NCBI GenBank assembly: GCA_036488725.1
Contig: DASXHD010000085.1
Span: 1 to 64,000, forward strand
DNA length: 64,000 nt
Direction of reading: 5' to 3'
Source: DASXHD01 sp036488725
Lineage (GTDB): Bacteria > Myxococcota_A > Polyangia > Polyangiales > Polyangiaceae
Of the stretch, positions 27,133 through 35,776 are shown piece after piece. Under the pieces are notes generated by a model, which saw nothing but the letters and a program-made list of their open reading frames with translations, ran no database searches and had not been told where the DNA came from. The first letter of the stretch is position 1. The number at the start of each line of letters is the position of its first letter. The translations under genes were made by a program, and so were the position numbers.

Positions 27133-28092
27133 ATGTCCGAGCGGTGGTTTTTCTTCGACGAGCGCGAGAAAACGACGGTCGCCGAGGCGCTCGCCACGCT
27201 GGGCACGTCTGCGCCGAACGAAGCGCGCCTCGCCGAAGAGTCGCTCGGCCGCTTGTCGCGCGCGGCGTCGCTCGTCATCGACTGCGCGAGCACCGTGCGA
27301 AACGACGCGACGAGCGAGACGCTCATCGATCTCCTCTGCCGCGTTCCGGAATGGGATCTCGATCTGCACGTGCCGACCAAAGCGCTCGTCGGCAACGCGT
27401 ACCTCGTGATGAAGATCAATTTCTTCAAAGGCCTCGGTTACGCGCTCGAGGGCAGCGCCCCGGCGCCCGAGCTCATCGAGCGCGTTCACGCCGAGGCCGG
27501 CCAATCGATCTACACCAAGCTCGCCGAGGAGCTCTTCGTCGCGATCGTCACCGACCCGGCCGGCCGCCGCAACGTGAAGCTCCACGCCGCGCGCGAGCTC
27601 TTCCACATTTGGGAGCATCGCCTCGATGCCGAGATCGACGACTTCGCACCGGTGCTCGAGTCGGTTTGGCTCGCGCGCGACCGCGTGCGCCCGGTCGTCG
27701 GCACGCTGCAGGGCACGTCCGAATTTTTGCGGCTCCTCGGCACGACGAGCGATCACAGGTTCTTCGATCATTTCGTCGACGGCGACGTGCCTCAAGAAGA
27801 GATCGACGCGTTCGAAGAATTTCTCTTCGGCATCGCCTACGAGTCGATCGGAAAAATTCGAGAGCACCTCGCGACGGGCGCGCGCGGCGCGGTCTCGGCG
27901 CTCGACGCAGCGACGATCGCCGGGCGCAATGCGGACTCGTGGGCGCCGACGTGGGGCGGACCTCAAGCGATTTACTCGAGCTACAAGAAGCGCAAAGTGA
28001 AAGCGCATTACCGCACGCTCGCGCAGGCGCCCGGCCCCAAAAAGACGGCTGAGGAATACGTCATGATCGCCTTCCTCGACCGTGCCGACTGA
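27133..28092 (+). CDS. unknown helical cytosolic protein, coupled to the caspase-like gene
   Basis: 319 residues, no signal or membrane segment. The sequence looks entirely helical (RLAEESLGRLSRAASLVIDC, TLIDLLCRVPEWDLDLHVPT, RFFDHFVDGDVPQEEIDAFE) and ends with a basic segment (YSSYKKRKVKAHYRTLAQAP). I do not recognise it. Its stop overlaps the ATG of the next gene (TGATG), so the two are translated together. This suggests a functional pair, with this protein as cytosolic partner or substrate of the membrane-anchored caspase-like protein. Confidence 0.75.
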   Translation: MSERWFFFDEREKTTVAEALATLGTSAPNEARLAEESLGRLSRAASLVIDCASTVRNDATSETLIDLLCRVPEWDLDLHVPTKALVGNAYLVMKINFFKGLGYALEGSAPAPELIERVHAEAGQSIYTKLAEELFVAIVTDPAGRRNVKLHAARELFHIWEHRLDAEIDDFAPVLESVWLARDRVRPVVGTLQGTSEFLRLLGTTSDHRFFDHFVDGDVPQEEIDAFEEFLFGIAYESIGKIREHLATGARGAVSALDAATIAGRNADSWAPTWGGPQAIYSSYKKRKVKAHYRTLAQAPGPKKTAEEYVMIAFLDRAD

Positions 28093-29045
28093 TGGCGCGC
28101 GGGCTCTGGAGCAAGCTCCAAGAAGCGCGACGATCGAGGGCCGCGCGCTTCGGCGAGCGGGTCGTCCTCGTGCTCCTCGTGGGCGCGCTGCTCATCGTGC
28201 TCACGCGGCCGCCTTCGCTCGCCCACCCCAACGAGACCGCCGAGCAGCACGTCGCGCGGATGCAGCGCGAGATGGACCGGCTCGCCAAGCAGCCGACGAC
28301 GCGATGTCCGGCCGAGTGGGGCGCGCTCGCGAGCGAGAAGGATCTCCGCATCGCGCTTTTTTACGGCTACGCGAACTTCGACGACCACGTGCTCGACGCG
28401 GGGTTCGCGCACGGGATGGCGAGCGCGCTCGAGCTTCCGTGTCGCGGTTCGATCGCCGCGTGCGGCTTCGCGCTCGATCGCGAGGAGCCGAACTTGCTCG
28501 CGTTGAAACGCATCGAGGCCGAGCGGACCGTGACCGTCGACATCCGCTGGCCGTCGGTGGGCACGAGCAACGAGCGCAACCGCGGCGCCGACGCGCATCG
28601 TCAAAAAGAAGAGAGCGCCCGCACCAAAGACGCGTTCTACGAGGCCCTCCGCGACTCGGACGTCGTCCTCTACACCGGTCATTCACGCGCCGGCAGCGGC
28701 CTCGGGTTCGACCCGTCGAGCAAGCTCGACATCGCGATCGACATGATTTTTCGCTCGCCGGCCAAGGCGATTCGCCACGCGCTCGAAGCGCGCCCGAGCC
28801 GTCTCAAGGTGTTCGCCGCGATGGCGTGCGAGTCGGACGACTATTACGAAAAAGAATTTCACGCGGCGAACGCCGACGCGTCGCTCCTCCTCGTCGAGGG
28901 AGACATCTCGTCGGTGCAGACCGATCAGATCGACATCGGCATCTTGAACGCGCTCTTGGGCGAGCGATGCCGCGCCGAGCTCGACGAGTCGCTGCGAAGC
29001 GTCGACGAGCCCGACGTGAAAGTGCACTACGTGAAAGGCCGCTGA
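28092..29045 (+). CDS. membrane-anchored caspase/gingipain-fold (clan CD-like) putative cysteine peptidase
   Basis: 317 residues. A basic N-terminus and one membrane segment (about 24-38) suggest a type II anchor with the bulk in the periplasm. A short Ala/Glu/Gln helix (45-70) leads to an alpha/beta domain: strand LRIALFYGY, later SDVVLYTGHSRAGSGLGF with H197, and RLKVFAAMACESDDYY with C246. A strand-borne Gly-His followed by a strand-borne Ala-Cys-x-Ser is the arrangement of the catalytic dyad in caspases, gingipains and clostripain. The residues are seen; the peptidase activity is inferred. It has a 1-bp overlap with the upstream helical protein. Confidence 0.7.
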   Translation: MARGLWSKLQEARRSRAARFGERVVLVLLVGALLIVLTRPPSLAHPNETAEQHVARMQREMDRLAKQPTTRCPAEWGALASEKDLRIALFYGYANFDDHVLDAGFAHGMASALELPCRGSIAACGFALDREEPNLLALKRIEAERTVTVDIRWPSVGTSNERNRGADAHRQKEESARTKDAFYEALRDSDVVLYTGHSRAGSGLGFDPSSKLDIAIDMIFRSPAKAIRHALEARPSRLKVFAAMACESDDYYEKEFHAANADASLLLVEGDISSVQTDQIDIGILNALLGERCRAELDESLRSVDEPDVKVHYVKGR

Positions 29046-29657
29046 TCAGGCCTTGCCGATGGCTTTGCGCCAAGTCGGACGCGCGCTGATCGCGTTCCAC
29101 CATTTCGTGAAGCTCGCGTGCTTCGCGAAAATTTCCTTGGCGGGCGTCATCATCGCGTACTCGACGTACGGCATGAACGCGACGTCGGCGAGCGTGAAGT
29201 CTCCGCCGACGATGAACTGCGAGCCGGCGAGGTGCTTGTCGAGCACAGCGGCCGTCGTCGTGAGCGCGTTGCCCGCGGCCTCGAGCACCGCCGGCGCTTG
29301 CGGGCGCTTGAAGACGTGCTCGTAAATGAATTTCATCGCGTGGATCGAAAACTCGCTCGTCTCGACGCTGATCCACTGCTCGACGCGGGCGCGCGCGCGG
29401 AGATCGCGCGGAAGAAGCGAGCTGCCGGTTTTCTCGGCGATGTAGCGCATGATGGCGCGCGATTCGAAGAGCTCGAAGCCATCGTCCTCGATCGCCGGGA
29501 TGCGGCCGAACGGCTGGCGACGGGTGTGCGGTTCTTGTTTGTGCTCGCCCTTCGAGAAGTCGACGACGTTCATCTCGAACGGCGTCTCGGTCTCACCGAG
29601 GGTCATCAGAACTTTGCGCGTACACGTGCTGGCGGGATTTCCGTAGAGCTTGATCAT
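29046..29657 (-). CDS. glutathione S-transferase family protein
   Basis: 203 residues from ATG 29657 (MIKLYGNPAS). Thioredoxin-like N-domain with STCTRKVLMTLGE (Ser/Cys near residue 9-11 as candidate activating residue), RRQPFGRIPAIEDDGFELFESRAIMRYI containing the cis-Pro and the ES glutathione-contact pair, and an all-helical C-domain ending VGGDFTLADVAFMPYVEY, the family N-capping motif. It conjugates glutathione or acts as a related disulphide enzyme in the cytosol. Phi/theta-like. An ATG further upstream is possible but adds a non-conserved leader. Confidence 0.9.
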   Translation of the reverse strand: MIKLYGNPASTCTRKVLMTLGETETPFEMNVVDFSKGEHKQEPHTRRQPFGRIPAIEDDGFELFESRAIMRYIAEKTGSSLLPRDLRARARVEQWISVETSEFSIHAMKFIYEHVFKRPQAPAVLEAAGNALTTTAAVLDKHLAGSQFIVGGDFTLADVAFMPYVEYAMMTPAKEIFAKHASFTKWWNAISARPTWRKAIGKA

Positions 29658-29670
29658 GAGGTCGCGCAGC

Positions 29671-31593
29671 TTAGAGCTGTGCGGGCGCGCCGGGGGCGAA
29701 ATCAATGCGTCGCCGCTCGAGCACGCGACCCGCGTCGAGCTTGCCCTCGACGATCTCGTAGCCCATCAGCGCGAAAATTCGTCCGTGCAAGAAGATCGGG
29801 CGCGCGTTTCCGTACCAATCGACGCACGACGCGCGGCACGCGTCGTTCGCCGCGCGACCCGACGCTTCGAGCTCGCCCATCGACTGGAAATCGAGCGCGC
29901 GGTTCTTCACGAACACGATCGACGCCGACCCTTCGACGAGCTGGCTCCAGCCGGGCTTGGCCGCCCCGCGGATCGGCAAGCCGAGCATGCCTTCGTCGTC
30001 CGACTCGACTTTGTAGAAGAAGCCCTGACTGCGCGTCTCGCCTTGCGTCGCCTTCGCGCGCACGAAGTGACCTTCGGTTCTCGCGTTCGCGCCGAGTGCA
30101 ATCGCCGTGAAGTGCAGATCGCTGCCGTCGCTGCCGACGACCACCGCGTTCTTGCCCATCGCCTCGATGCGATCGACCCCGTGCGCGAGCTCGAGCTTCG
30201 CCGGCGCGGCCTGCGCGTCGGACACGTGATACGCAACGAGCGTCTTGTCGGTATTGGAATGCGCATATCCCCACGACATGCCCGTTCCGTAGAGCAGCCA
30301 GTCGCCGACGAAACGATTTTGAAACGCCCACGCATTTTCGGTCGGTTTGGGCAGGCTCGTGTAAAGCGTTTTGGGGACGTCGGTGACGGCGGTCGAAAAG
30401 GACGCAATCGGCAAACGCAATAGCGCGACGTCGCCGGCCGCGGTTTCGGGCGCCCACATCGCGTCGCCCCCCGAGTCGCTCCGCACGAGGACGTCGAGCT
30501 GATCGGCGCGCTCGGCGAAAGAGAATTGATCGACCGGCGCGCCCATCGTGACGAGCGCGGAAGGCCCGCCGCCGTCGAGCGGCATGCGCGCGAGCATCGA
30601 CTTGCTCTTGCCGGTCGTCCAATCGCTCATCCACACGTAAACGGCCTTCTCCGAGACGTAGAACGTCCGGCCCATCGGACCCATCATCGTGGTTGCTTTG
30701 CACGTCATGTCGCCGTGGCCGAGATCGCAAACGGTCACCGTGTGGAGCGCCTGCGCACCGAAACCGGTCACCGGCCGATAGATGCTCGTCGGCGCCACGA
30801 TGCGCTGGAACTCGGCGTCGGTCGCACCCGTGTGCCACCGCCGGAGCGCCGGAAGCGCCCGCTCGGCTTGCTCGGCGCCGCCCCACGCCGGCAAATACAT
30901 CGGAGAATAAAATACGAGCTTATTCCCGACGATGCGGCTCGCGTAGTTGCGTGACGAATAATAGTCGTTCGAACGTAAGTGGTATGTCGCGCGATAAGTG
31001 ATTTTGCCTGCGCCGTCCAAGTCGAACAAACCGATTTCGGTGCCGCCGCGCTGGTAGCTGTAACCGACGACGACGACCGTATCGCCCGAGATCAGCATCT
31101 CGTCGTACCAAGAGCCGCTCGGGTCGATGCCCGCGCCGAACGCGTCGGCGTGCGAGACCGGGCGCAGCGAGTCGTCGCCGACGCGCACCGTGAAGAGACG
31201 CCCGCGGCGAAGAACGACGAGAAAATCCCCGTGCGCTTTGACGATGCCGCCCTCGTCGACGTTGGCCTCTTGGGTGTTCGTGATCGATTCGTCCTTCGCT
31301 TTGTCGTCCGCCGCTGCTGCCGAGGCTTGGGGCGCGCTCTGGGCTTCGGCGCCGTTGCTCGCGCCCGCGTGTCGCATGGCGCGGGCTTTCTGCGCTTTCG
31401 CGAGGTCGTCGAAGAAGGTCGTCAGCTCTTCGTCCGAGGCGAACGCCGTGAGGTTCGAGCGGCTCGCGGCCGCGATCGTCTCTTCGACGTCCCGGCCGGC
31501 GTCGACCACGGCGACGGGCTGCGTCGGTTGGACCGGGTTCTCTTTCGAGCATGCCGCGAGCATCGCGACGAGGAGCAAACGGGTGGCGCGCAT
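29671..31593 (-). CDS. beta-propeller domain lipoprotein (PF09826 type)
   Basis: 640 residues from ATG 31593. Lipobox VAMLAACSK (Cys about 14). After an Ala/Asp/Glu-rich linker (to about 120) comes TNTQEANVDEGGIVKAHGDF, the hallmark entry motif of the secreted beta-propeller family. Repeated blades follow (VVVVGYSYQRGGTEIGLFDL, KAVYVWMSDWTTGKS, KNAVVVGSDGSDLHFTAIAL). Two Cys pairs (CDLGHGDMTC and CRASC) may stabilise it. The function of the family is unknown; envelope location is clear. A TAGTCA lies 10 nt upstream of the ATG. The GST gene follows 13 bp later on the same strand. Confidence 0.85.
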   Translation of the reverse strand: MRATRLLLVAMLAACSKENPVQPTQPVAVVDAGRDVEETIAAASRSNLTAFASDEELTTFFDDLAKAQKARAMRHAGASNGAEAQSAPQASAAAADDKAKDESITNTQEANVDEGGIVKAHGDFLVVLRRGRLFTVRVGDDSLRPVSHADAFGAGIDPSGSWYDEMLISGDTVVVVGYSYQRGGTEIGLFDLDGAGKITYRATYHLRSNDYYSSRNYASRIVGNKLVFYSPMYLPAWGGAEQAERALPALRRWHTGATDAEFQRIVAPTSIYRPVTGFGAQALHTVTVCDLGHGDMTCKATTMMGPMGRTFYVSEKAVYVWMSDWTTGKSKSMLARMPLDGGGPSALVTMGAPVDQFSFAERADQLDVLVRSDSGGDAMWAPETAAGDVALLRLPIASFSTAVTDVPKTLYTSLPKPTENAWAFQNRFVGDWLLYGTGMSWGYAHSNTDKTLVAYHVSDAQAAPAKLELAHGVDRIEAMGKNAVVVGSDGSDLHFTAIALGANARTEGHFVRAKATQGETRSQGFFYKVESDDEGMLGLPIRGAAKPGWSQLVEGSASIVFVKNRALDFQSMGELEASGRAANDACRASCVDWYGNARPIFLHGRIFALMGYEIVEGKLDAGRVLERRRIDFAPGAPAQL

Positions 31594-31726
31594 CCCGTGA
31601 CTACGGGCGAGGCCCTTCGACGATCTCTCGATGCATGACACGATGATCAGGCTCGCGCATCGCCAAACTGGCGGGAAATGCGCCTCCGCGCGCGCGGCCT
31701 GCATCTTGCTGAGCTGGCCGAGGCTC

Positions 31727-33001
31727 ATGCACGTCCGATGGAAAGTGCTGATCGCGGTGGTGGCGATCGGCGCCGCGAAATGCAGCACCGCGCCGCCGTG
31801 CAGCAACCACTCCGCGCCGCACGCGACGTTCGACGTGGCGAGCGGATGCGTCGGCTACTACTGCGCGATGAATTGCGAGCCCGGCTTCATCGATTGCGAC
31901 GGCGAGCAATCCAACGGGTGCGAGACGTCGACGACGTCCGGTCTGCCGCCTCACACGGTGCTCGACCCGAACGCGTTCGTCGGCGGCGGGTGCGGCGGCG
32001 GCGGCTCGCCGCTCGGCACGATCGGCCAGTGCAACGTCGAATGCGAGCCCGGCTTCTTCGACTGCGACAAGAACCAGTCGAACGGCTGCGAGACGAGCTC
32101 GAGCGTCGGCTGCCCGGCCGTGAAAGTCGACGCGAGCTCCGACGCGGGCCTCGTCCCGGAGCGGCTCGCTTCGATCTCGTCAGCGCCGGGCGGGCTCGTC
32201 GCGTGCGCCGGCAACGATTATTTCTTCGACGGGAGCGAGCTTCGCTCGATCGACGGCATCACGCTCCTCGTCAGCGACGTCGCGCTCTCGCCGGCGCCGC
32301 CGACCGACGGCCTCGCGTGCGACGGCGACACGCTCTTCTGGTCCGCGTCACTCGGCGACGCGGGGACCGGCGCGCTCTACGGCGTGCCCGTGCTCGGCGG
32401 AACGCCGATCGTCGTCGCGTCCGGTTTCGATCCGTCGCCCGGCGTCGCCGTTCGCGACGGCGGCGTGCTCGTCATGTCGAGCGCCGGGTTGCTCTTCGCG
32501 CAAGGCGACGGCGGCGCCGGCGCATGGATGCCGGCGACGCCGACCGGTGCCTACGAACCCTTCGCGCTCGTCGGCGGAGAAGACTGGTCGATCGCGAATG
32601 GCGCCATTTTGCGGCGGACCGACGACGCCGGCACGAGCACGTGGATCGACGACGCCGGCGCTCCGTCGACGCTCGTCAGCGCGAACGGACGACCGATGGC
32701 GTCGATCCACGCGACGTTCGACGACGCGGGCGCGACGTCCGATTGGCTCGCGCGTCTCGAGGACGACGGCGGCGCTCCGACGGTGAGCCCCATCTTCACG
32801 ACCGCGAAACCCGTCGTCGCGGCGGCCTCGGGCACGAAGGCGGTGGTCGCGACCGATGCGACGATTTACGTCGTGACGCCCAACGAGGCCCAGCCGCTCT
32901 TCACGACGCCCGATCACGTCGTCGACGTCGCGCTCGACGGAAACTGGGTGATTTGGACGACGTGGAGCAACGCGGGCGTCTGGAGAGGAGCGCTTCCATG
33001 A
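31727..33001 (+). CDS. lipoprotein with DCD-NGCET repeats and a beta-propeller-like body
   Basis: 424 residues from ATG 31727. Signal VLIAVVAIGAAKCS gives a lipid Cys near residue 18. Two copies of a Cys motif follow: CEPGFIDCDGEQSNGCETS and CEPGFFDCDKNQSNGCETS (about 48-70 and 105-125), a module widespread in myxobacterial surface proteins. The remaining ~300 residues repeat strand patterns seen in Ser/Thr-rich beta-propellers (GLVACAGNDYFFDGSELRSI, DGLACDGDTLFWSASLG, ALVGGEDWSIANGAILRRT). The stop overlaps the next start (ATGA). Role unknown. An earlier ATG at 31631 would add an unlikely leader. Confidence 0.8.
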   Translation: MHVRWKVLIAVVAIGAAKCSTAPPCSNHSAPHATFDVASGCVGYYCAMNCEPGFIDCDGEQSNGCETSTTSGLPPHTVLDPNAFVGGGCGGGGSPLGTIGQCNVECEPGFFDCDKNQSNGCETSSSVGCPAVKVDASSDAGLVPERLASISSAPGGLVACAGNDYFFDGSELRSIDGITLLVSDVALSPAPPTDGLACDGDTLFWSASLGDAGTGALYGVPVLGGTPIVVASGFDPSPGVAVRDGGVLVMSSAGLLFAQGDGGAGAWMPATPTGAYEPFALVGGEDWSIANGAILRRTDDAGTSTWIDDAGAPSTLVSANGRPMASIHATFDDAGATSDWLARLEDDGGAPTVSPIFTTAKPVVAAASGTKAVVATDATIYVVTPNEAQPLFTTPDHVVDVALDGNWVIWTTWSNAGVWRGALP

Positions 33002-33615
33002 AGGCGAGCATCGCAGTCGTCGCCATAACGATCGGGATCGCCGCGCCGGCCCGCGCGCAAGAGGCGACGGTGCGCGTCCACGTCGACGGCGACCCGCGCG
33101 CCGTCCTCGAAACGCGCTACGACGGACCGTGGGCGGCGATCTGCAACGCGCCGTGCGACATCCGCGTGCCGCTCGACGCGTCTTATCGCATCAACGGCGA
33201 CGGCATTCAGCAGTCGAAAAAGTTCTCGCTCCCGTCGACGTACGGCGTGGCGCGCGTCGACGTGACGTCGGGTGACGCCGGGATTCATGCGCTTGGAATC
33301 GTCGGGCTCGCGCTCGGCGCCGGCTCGATGATGGCGGGGCTCACGACGATGATCGTCGCCGTCTTCTCCGAGTCGTGCTCCGACTGCATTGGCGGTTTCG
33401 CCAACACGACCGAGCCGAACGTCGCGTGGGCGCTCATGGGCGCCGGCCTCGTCGCGATGATCGGCGGCGGCGTGCTCGTCGGTGAAACGAAGACGCAAGT
33501 GAGCCTCACGACCGCCGAGCCGGGCCCGGCCGCGCGCGCCGCCGTGCTCCCGGAGCGCCGCGCGATCGTCGTGCCGCCGGCCGTGGGCGTTCCGATCGTG
33601 GGCATTTCGTTCTGA
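32998..33615 (+). CDS. secreted/membrane protein with two transmembrane segments
   Basis: 205 residues. The Sec signal ends ARAQ (about residue 20). A PEGA-like beta part follows (VRVHVDGDPRAVLETRY, CNAPCDIRVPLDASYRINGDG, with the conserved C..PC pair). Then come two hydrophobic segments (about 97-120 and 140-163) separated by a Cys-containing loop (SESCSDCIGG). Similar proteins in myxobacteria show a PEGA-like module before a two-helix anchor. Coupled by ATGA overlap to the preceding lipoprotein. Confidence 0.75.
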   Translation: MKASIAVVAITIGIAAPARAQEATVRVHVDGDPRAVLETRYDGPWAAICNAPCDIRVPLDASYRINGDGIQQSKKFSLPSTYGVARVDVTSGDAGIHALGIVGLALGAGSMMAGLTTMIVAVFSESCSDCIGGFANTTEPNVAWALMGAGLVAMIGGGVLVGETKTQVSLTTAEPGPAARAAVLPERRAIVVPPAVGVPIVGISF

Positions 33616-33637
33616 GCGACGCTGCCCATGATGGCGC

Positions 33638-33693
33638 CGCGATCCGAACGGATCGCGCGCGATCGATGTAGATCGCACGATCTCGCGGAGATC
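33638..33693. terminator. cluster of short hairpins after 33615
   Basis: The gap 33616-33713 holds a perfect 9-bp stem with an AA loop (33638-33657, cgcgatccg-aa-cggatcgcg) and a second 6-bp stem with a 3-nt loop (33679-33693, gatctc-gcg-gagatc). There is no T-run, so Rho-independent termination is uncertain; an operator or mRNA-end structure is possible. Confidence 0.4.
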
Positions 33694-33713
33694 CCGCGGG
33701 CACGGAACGTGCG

Positions 33714-34511
33714 ATGCGAGCCGGCGTGCGAATCTCGTGGCTCTCGGTCTTTTTATTCGCGTGCAGCGCGGCGCCCGTCGACGTCGAAGTCGCAGACGCA
33801 TCCGACGACGTCGTCCTCCCCGACGCGCCCGAGCTCGAGGCCGCCGCGCCGGAGCCGGAGCCCGATGCCGGCGCCGAAGCGGCCGCGCCCGATCCGTGCG
33901 CCAAGCACATCACCGTCCTCTTCGCCGTCGGCACCGGCGCCGGCGCGCTCAAATCCCACGCGACGTCTTGCTACACGGTGCTCGACGCCGACGGCGCCGC
34001 CAACAAACAGTTTCGCAAATGCAGCACGAGCAACTTCGCCGTCTCGAACGCGAGCGCGCCCAACTACGCCTTCGACGACACGAACCCGAACGCGCCGCTC
34101 TCCGAAGATCAAAATTTTCTCCAGCAATGCGCCGCGGGCGCGACTGGCGACGGCTTCGAATACATGGCGTACCGCGGGAGCTGGCGGCTGATCTTTCCGG
34201 CGAATCATTTGAAGGCGTTCTTCGCCGAGCTCCACGCGGGCGACGGCGACGTCGACGACAACTGGCCGAGCGCCTACGTGAACAACGCCGAGCTCGCGAA
34301 GCACACCGTCTATCCGATGATCAACATCGGGCCGACCAACGTCTCGAACCCGGCGCCGACGATCCAGAAGGACGGGCTCGCGATCTGCAAGACGGTCAAA
34401 GACGGCGGTTACTTCGGCGTCTACGTCGGCACGTGGAACCAGCCGATGACTCAAAACGACGCGCGCATCGTCGCGCTCGCGAACGCGATGAACGCGTGCA
34501 CCAAAAAATGA
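33714..34511 (+). CDS. lipoprotein of unknown function
   Basis: 265 residues. Lipobox VFLFACSA (Cys about 17), then an Asp/Glu/Pro/Ala linker to about 60. The folded part begins CAKHITVLFAVGTGAG and includes CYTVLDADGAANKQFRKC, an SWRLIFPANHLKAFFAEL helix, HTVYPMINIGPTN and GLAICKTVKDGGYFGVYVGTW, with evenly spaced Cys likely disulphide-bonded. No family recognised. Confidence 0.75.
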   Translation: MRAGVRISWLSVFLFACSAAPVDVEVADASDDVVLPDAPELEAAAPEPEPDAGAEAAAPDPCAKHITVLFAVGTGAGALKSHATSCYTVLDADGAANKQFRKCSTSNFAVSNASAPNYAFDDTNPNAPLSEDQNFLQQCAAGATGDGFEYMAYRGSWRLIFPANHLKAFFAELHAGDGDVDDNWPSAYVNNAELAKHTVYPMINIGPTNVSNPAPTIQKDGLAICKTVKDGGYFGVYVGTWNQPMTQNDARIVALANAMNACTKK

Positions 34512-34620
34512 GGTGGTCGCGCGTTCGTTCATGAACGCGTCCAAGGTCGCCGCCGCGCGCACGAAATCCCGCATTTTTCCCGACATTCGCGCTGGATCGA
34601 CCGTTGCACTCGGCACAGGC

Positions 34621-35751
34621 ATGCGCCTCTTTTTCTTTTCGGCTGTCGCCGTCGCGATGCTCGCTTGCTCTCCCTCCTCCGGCACCGACGACGCCGGCCC
34701 CGCAGACACCGGCACGTCGGACGTGACGACGAACGACGTCGTCGTGCCGAGCGACGGTGGCGGCCCATCCACCGTGACCTTCGCGTACACGCCGCAGTGG
34801 TCGGGCGTGACCGCGGTGACCGTCTTCGGCGGCTTCGGACAGGCGACGGATTGGACAGCGCCCTTCGCGACGCTGACGAGCGACGGAAAAGGAGGCTTCA
34901 CCGCGCAAGCGAAGCTGCCCTCGGGGCAATACCTCTACGTCTTCAAAGTCGTCGGCGATGCAGACGCCGGAACCAACGCGGCCAAGTACCCGCGCTTCGC
35001 GATCGATCCGAGCGACTCCGACTTCGCGCCGTGCCCGTCCGAATCGCCGACGTACGACGCGAACAATCCGAACCCGTGCTCGGAGCTCACCGTGCCGCAA
35101 TCGACGCCAGCCGCGCTCGCGCACGTCTCGGGCGTGGTCGTCTCGGACGGCGCGCCCATCGCGGGTTATCTCGTGCAGCTCGATCGCGAAGAGAAAAATT
35201 CTCATCACTTCTTCGTGAACCGCGTCACCACGCAGAGCGACGGCAAGTTCGATTTGCTCGCGGCGCCGGGGTCGTATCGCATCCAAGTGCTTCATCCGAC
35301 GTTCTTGTCCGAGACCGACGAGCAGCGCGATCCGAAGATGCTCGCCGCGCTCCGTCGCGACATTTCGTCGGCCTTTCCTGTCGCGTCCGGAACGCTGACC
35401 ATTCCGAGCCCCGAGGTCGCGTTCCACGGCTACGGATCATTTTCGCCGGTCGACTCGGGTACGCTGCCGACGACGTTCACGTTCGATTCGAATTCGAACA
35501 AGGCACGTCTCGACGTCTACGGAACGGGCAAAGACGGCGGCGCGCCGAGCATCGGCGACCCTTGGTATTCGTCGGCGCTCACGACTTCGGGCTCAGCCGT
35601 TTTCGACGGCGGATTCGACACGCCGCAAGCCAACGAGACGAGCGCAGCCCTCGGCGAGCGCTATTTCTGGGGCATCGAGGAGAACCTAGCGACCGACGCG
35701 GGCGTCACGTGGACAGCCCAGTCGATGGTGTTCGACATCACGTTTCACTGA
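34621..35751 (+). CDS. lipoprotein with AMPK/CBM48-like early-set domain
   Basis: 376 residues from ATG 34621. Lipobox VAMLACSP (Cys about 16), Asp/Thr/Val linker to about 52. Residues about 55-115 (VTFAYTPQWSGVTAVTVFGG then FGQATDWTAPFATLTSDG and SGQYLYVFKVVGD) resemble the glycogen-binding early-set fold of AMPK beta/CBM48. The middle (about 160-250) looks like a carboxypeptidase-regulatory-type beta sandwich (HVSGVVVSDGAPIAGYLVQL, TQSDGKFDLLAAPGSYRIQV). This suggests a carbohydrate-contacting surface protein; the ligand is not known. Confidence 0.75.
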   Translation: MRLFFFSAVAVAMLACSPSSGTDDAGPADTGTSDVTTNDVVVPSDGGGPSTVTFAYTPQWSGVTAVTVFGGFGQATDWTAPFATLTSDGKGGFTAQAKLPSGQYLYVFKVVGDADAGTNAAKYPRFAIDPSDSDFAPCPSESPTYDANNPNPCSELTVPQSTPAALAHVSGVVVSDGAPIAGYLVQLDREEKNSHHFFVNRVTTQSDGKFDLLAAPGSYRIQVLHPTFLSETDEQRDPKMLAALRRDISSAFPVASGTLTIPSPEVAFHGYGSFSPVDSGTLPTTFTFDSNSNKARLDVYGTGKDGGAPSIGDPWYSSALTTSGSAVFDGGFDTPQANETSAALGERYFWGIEENLATDAGVTWTAQSMVFDITFH

Positions 35752-35776
35752 CGCGTGCTACCTTCGAGTCACGCGG

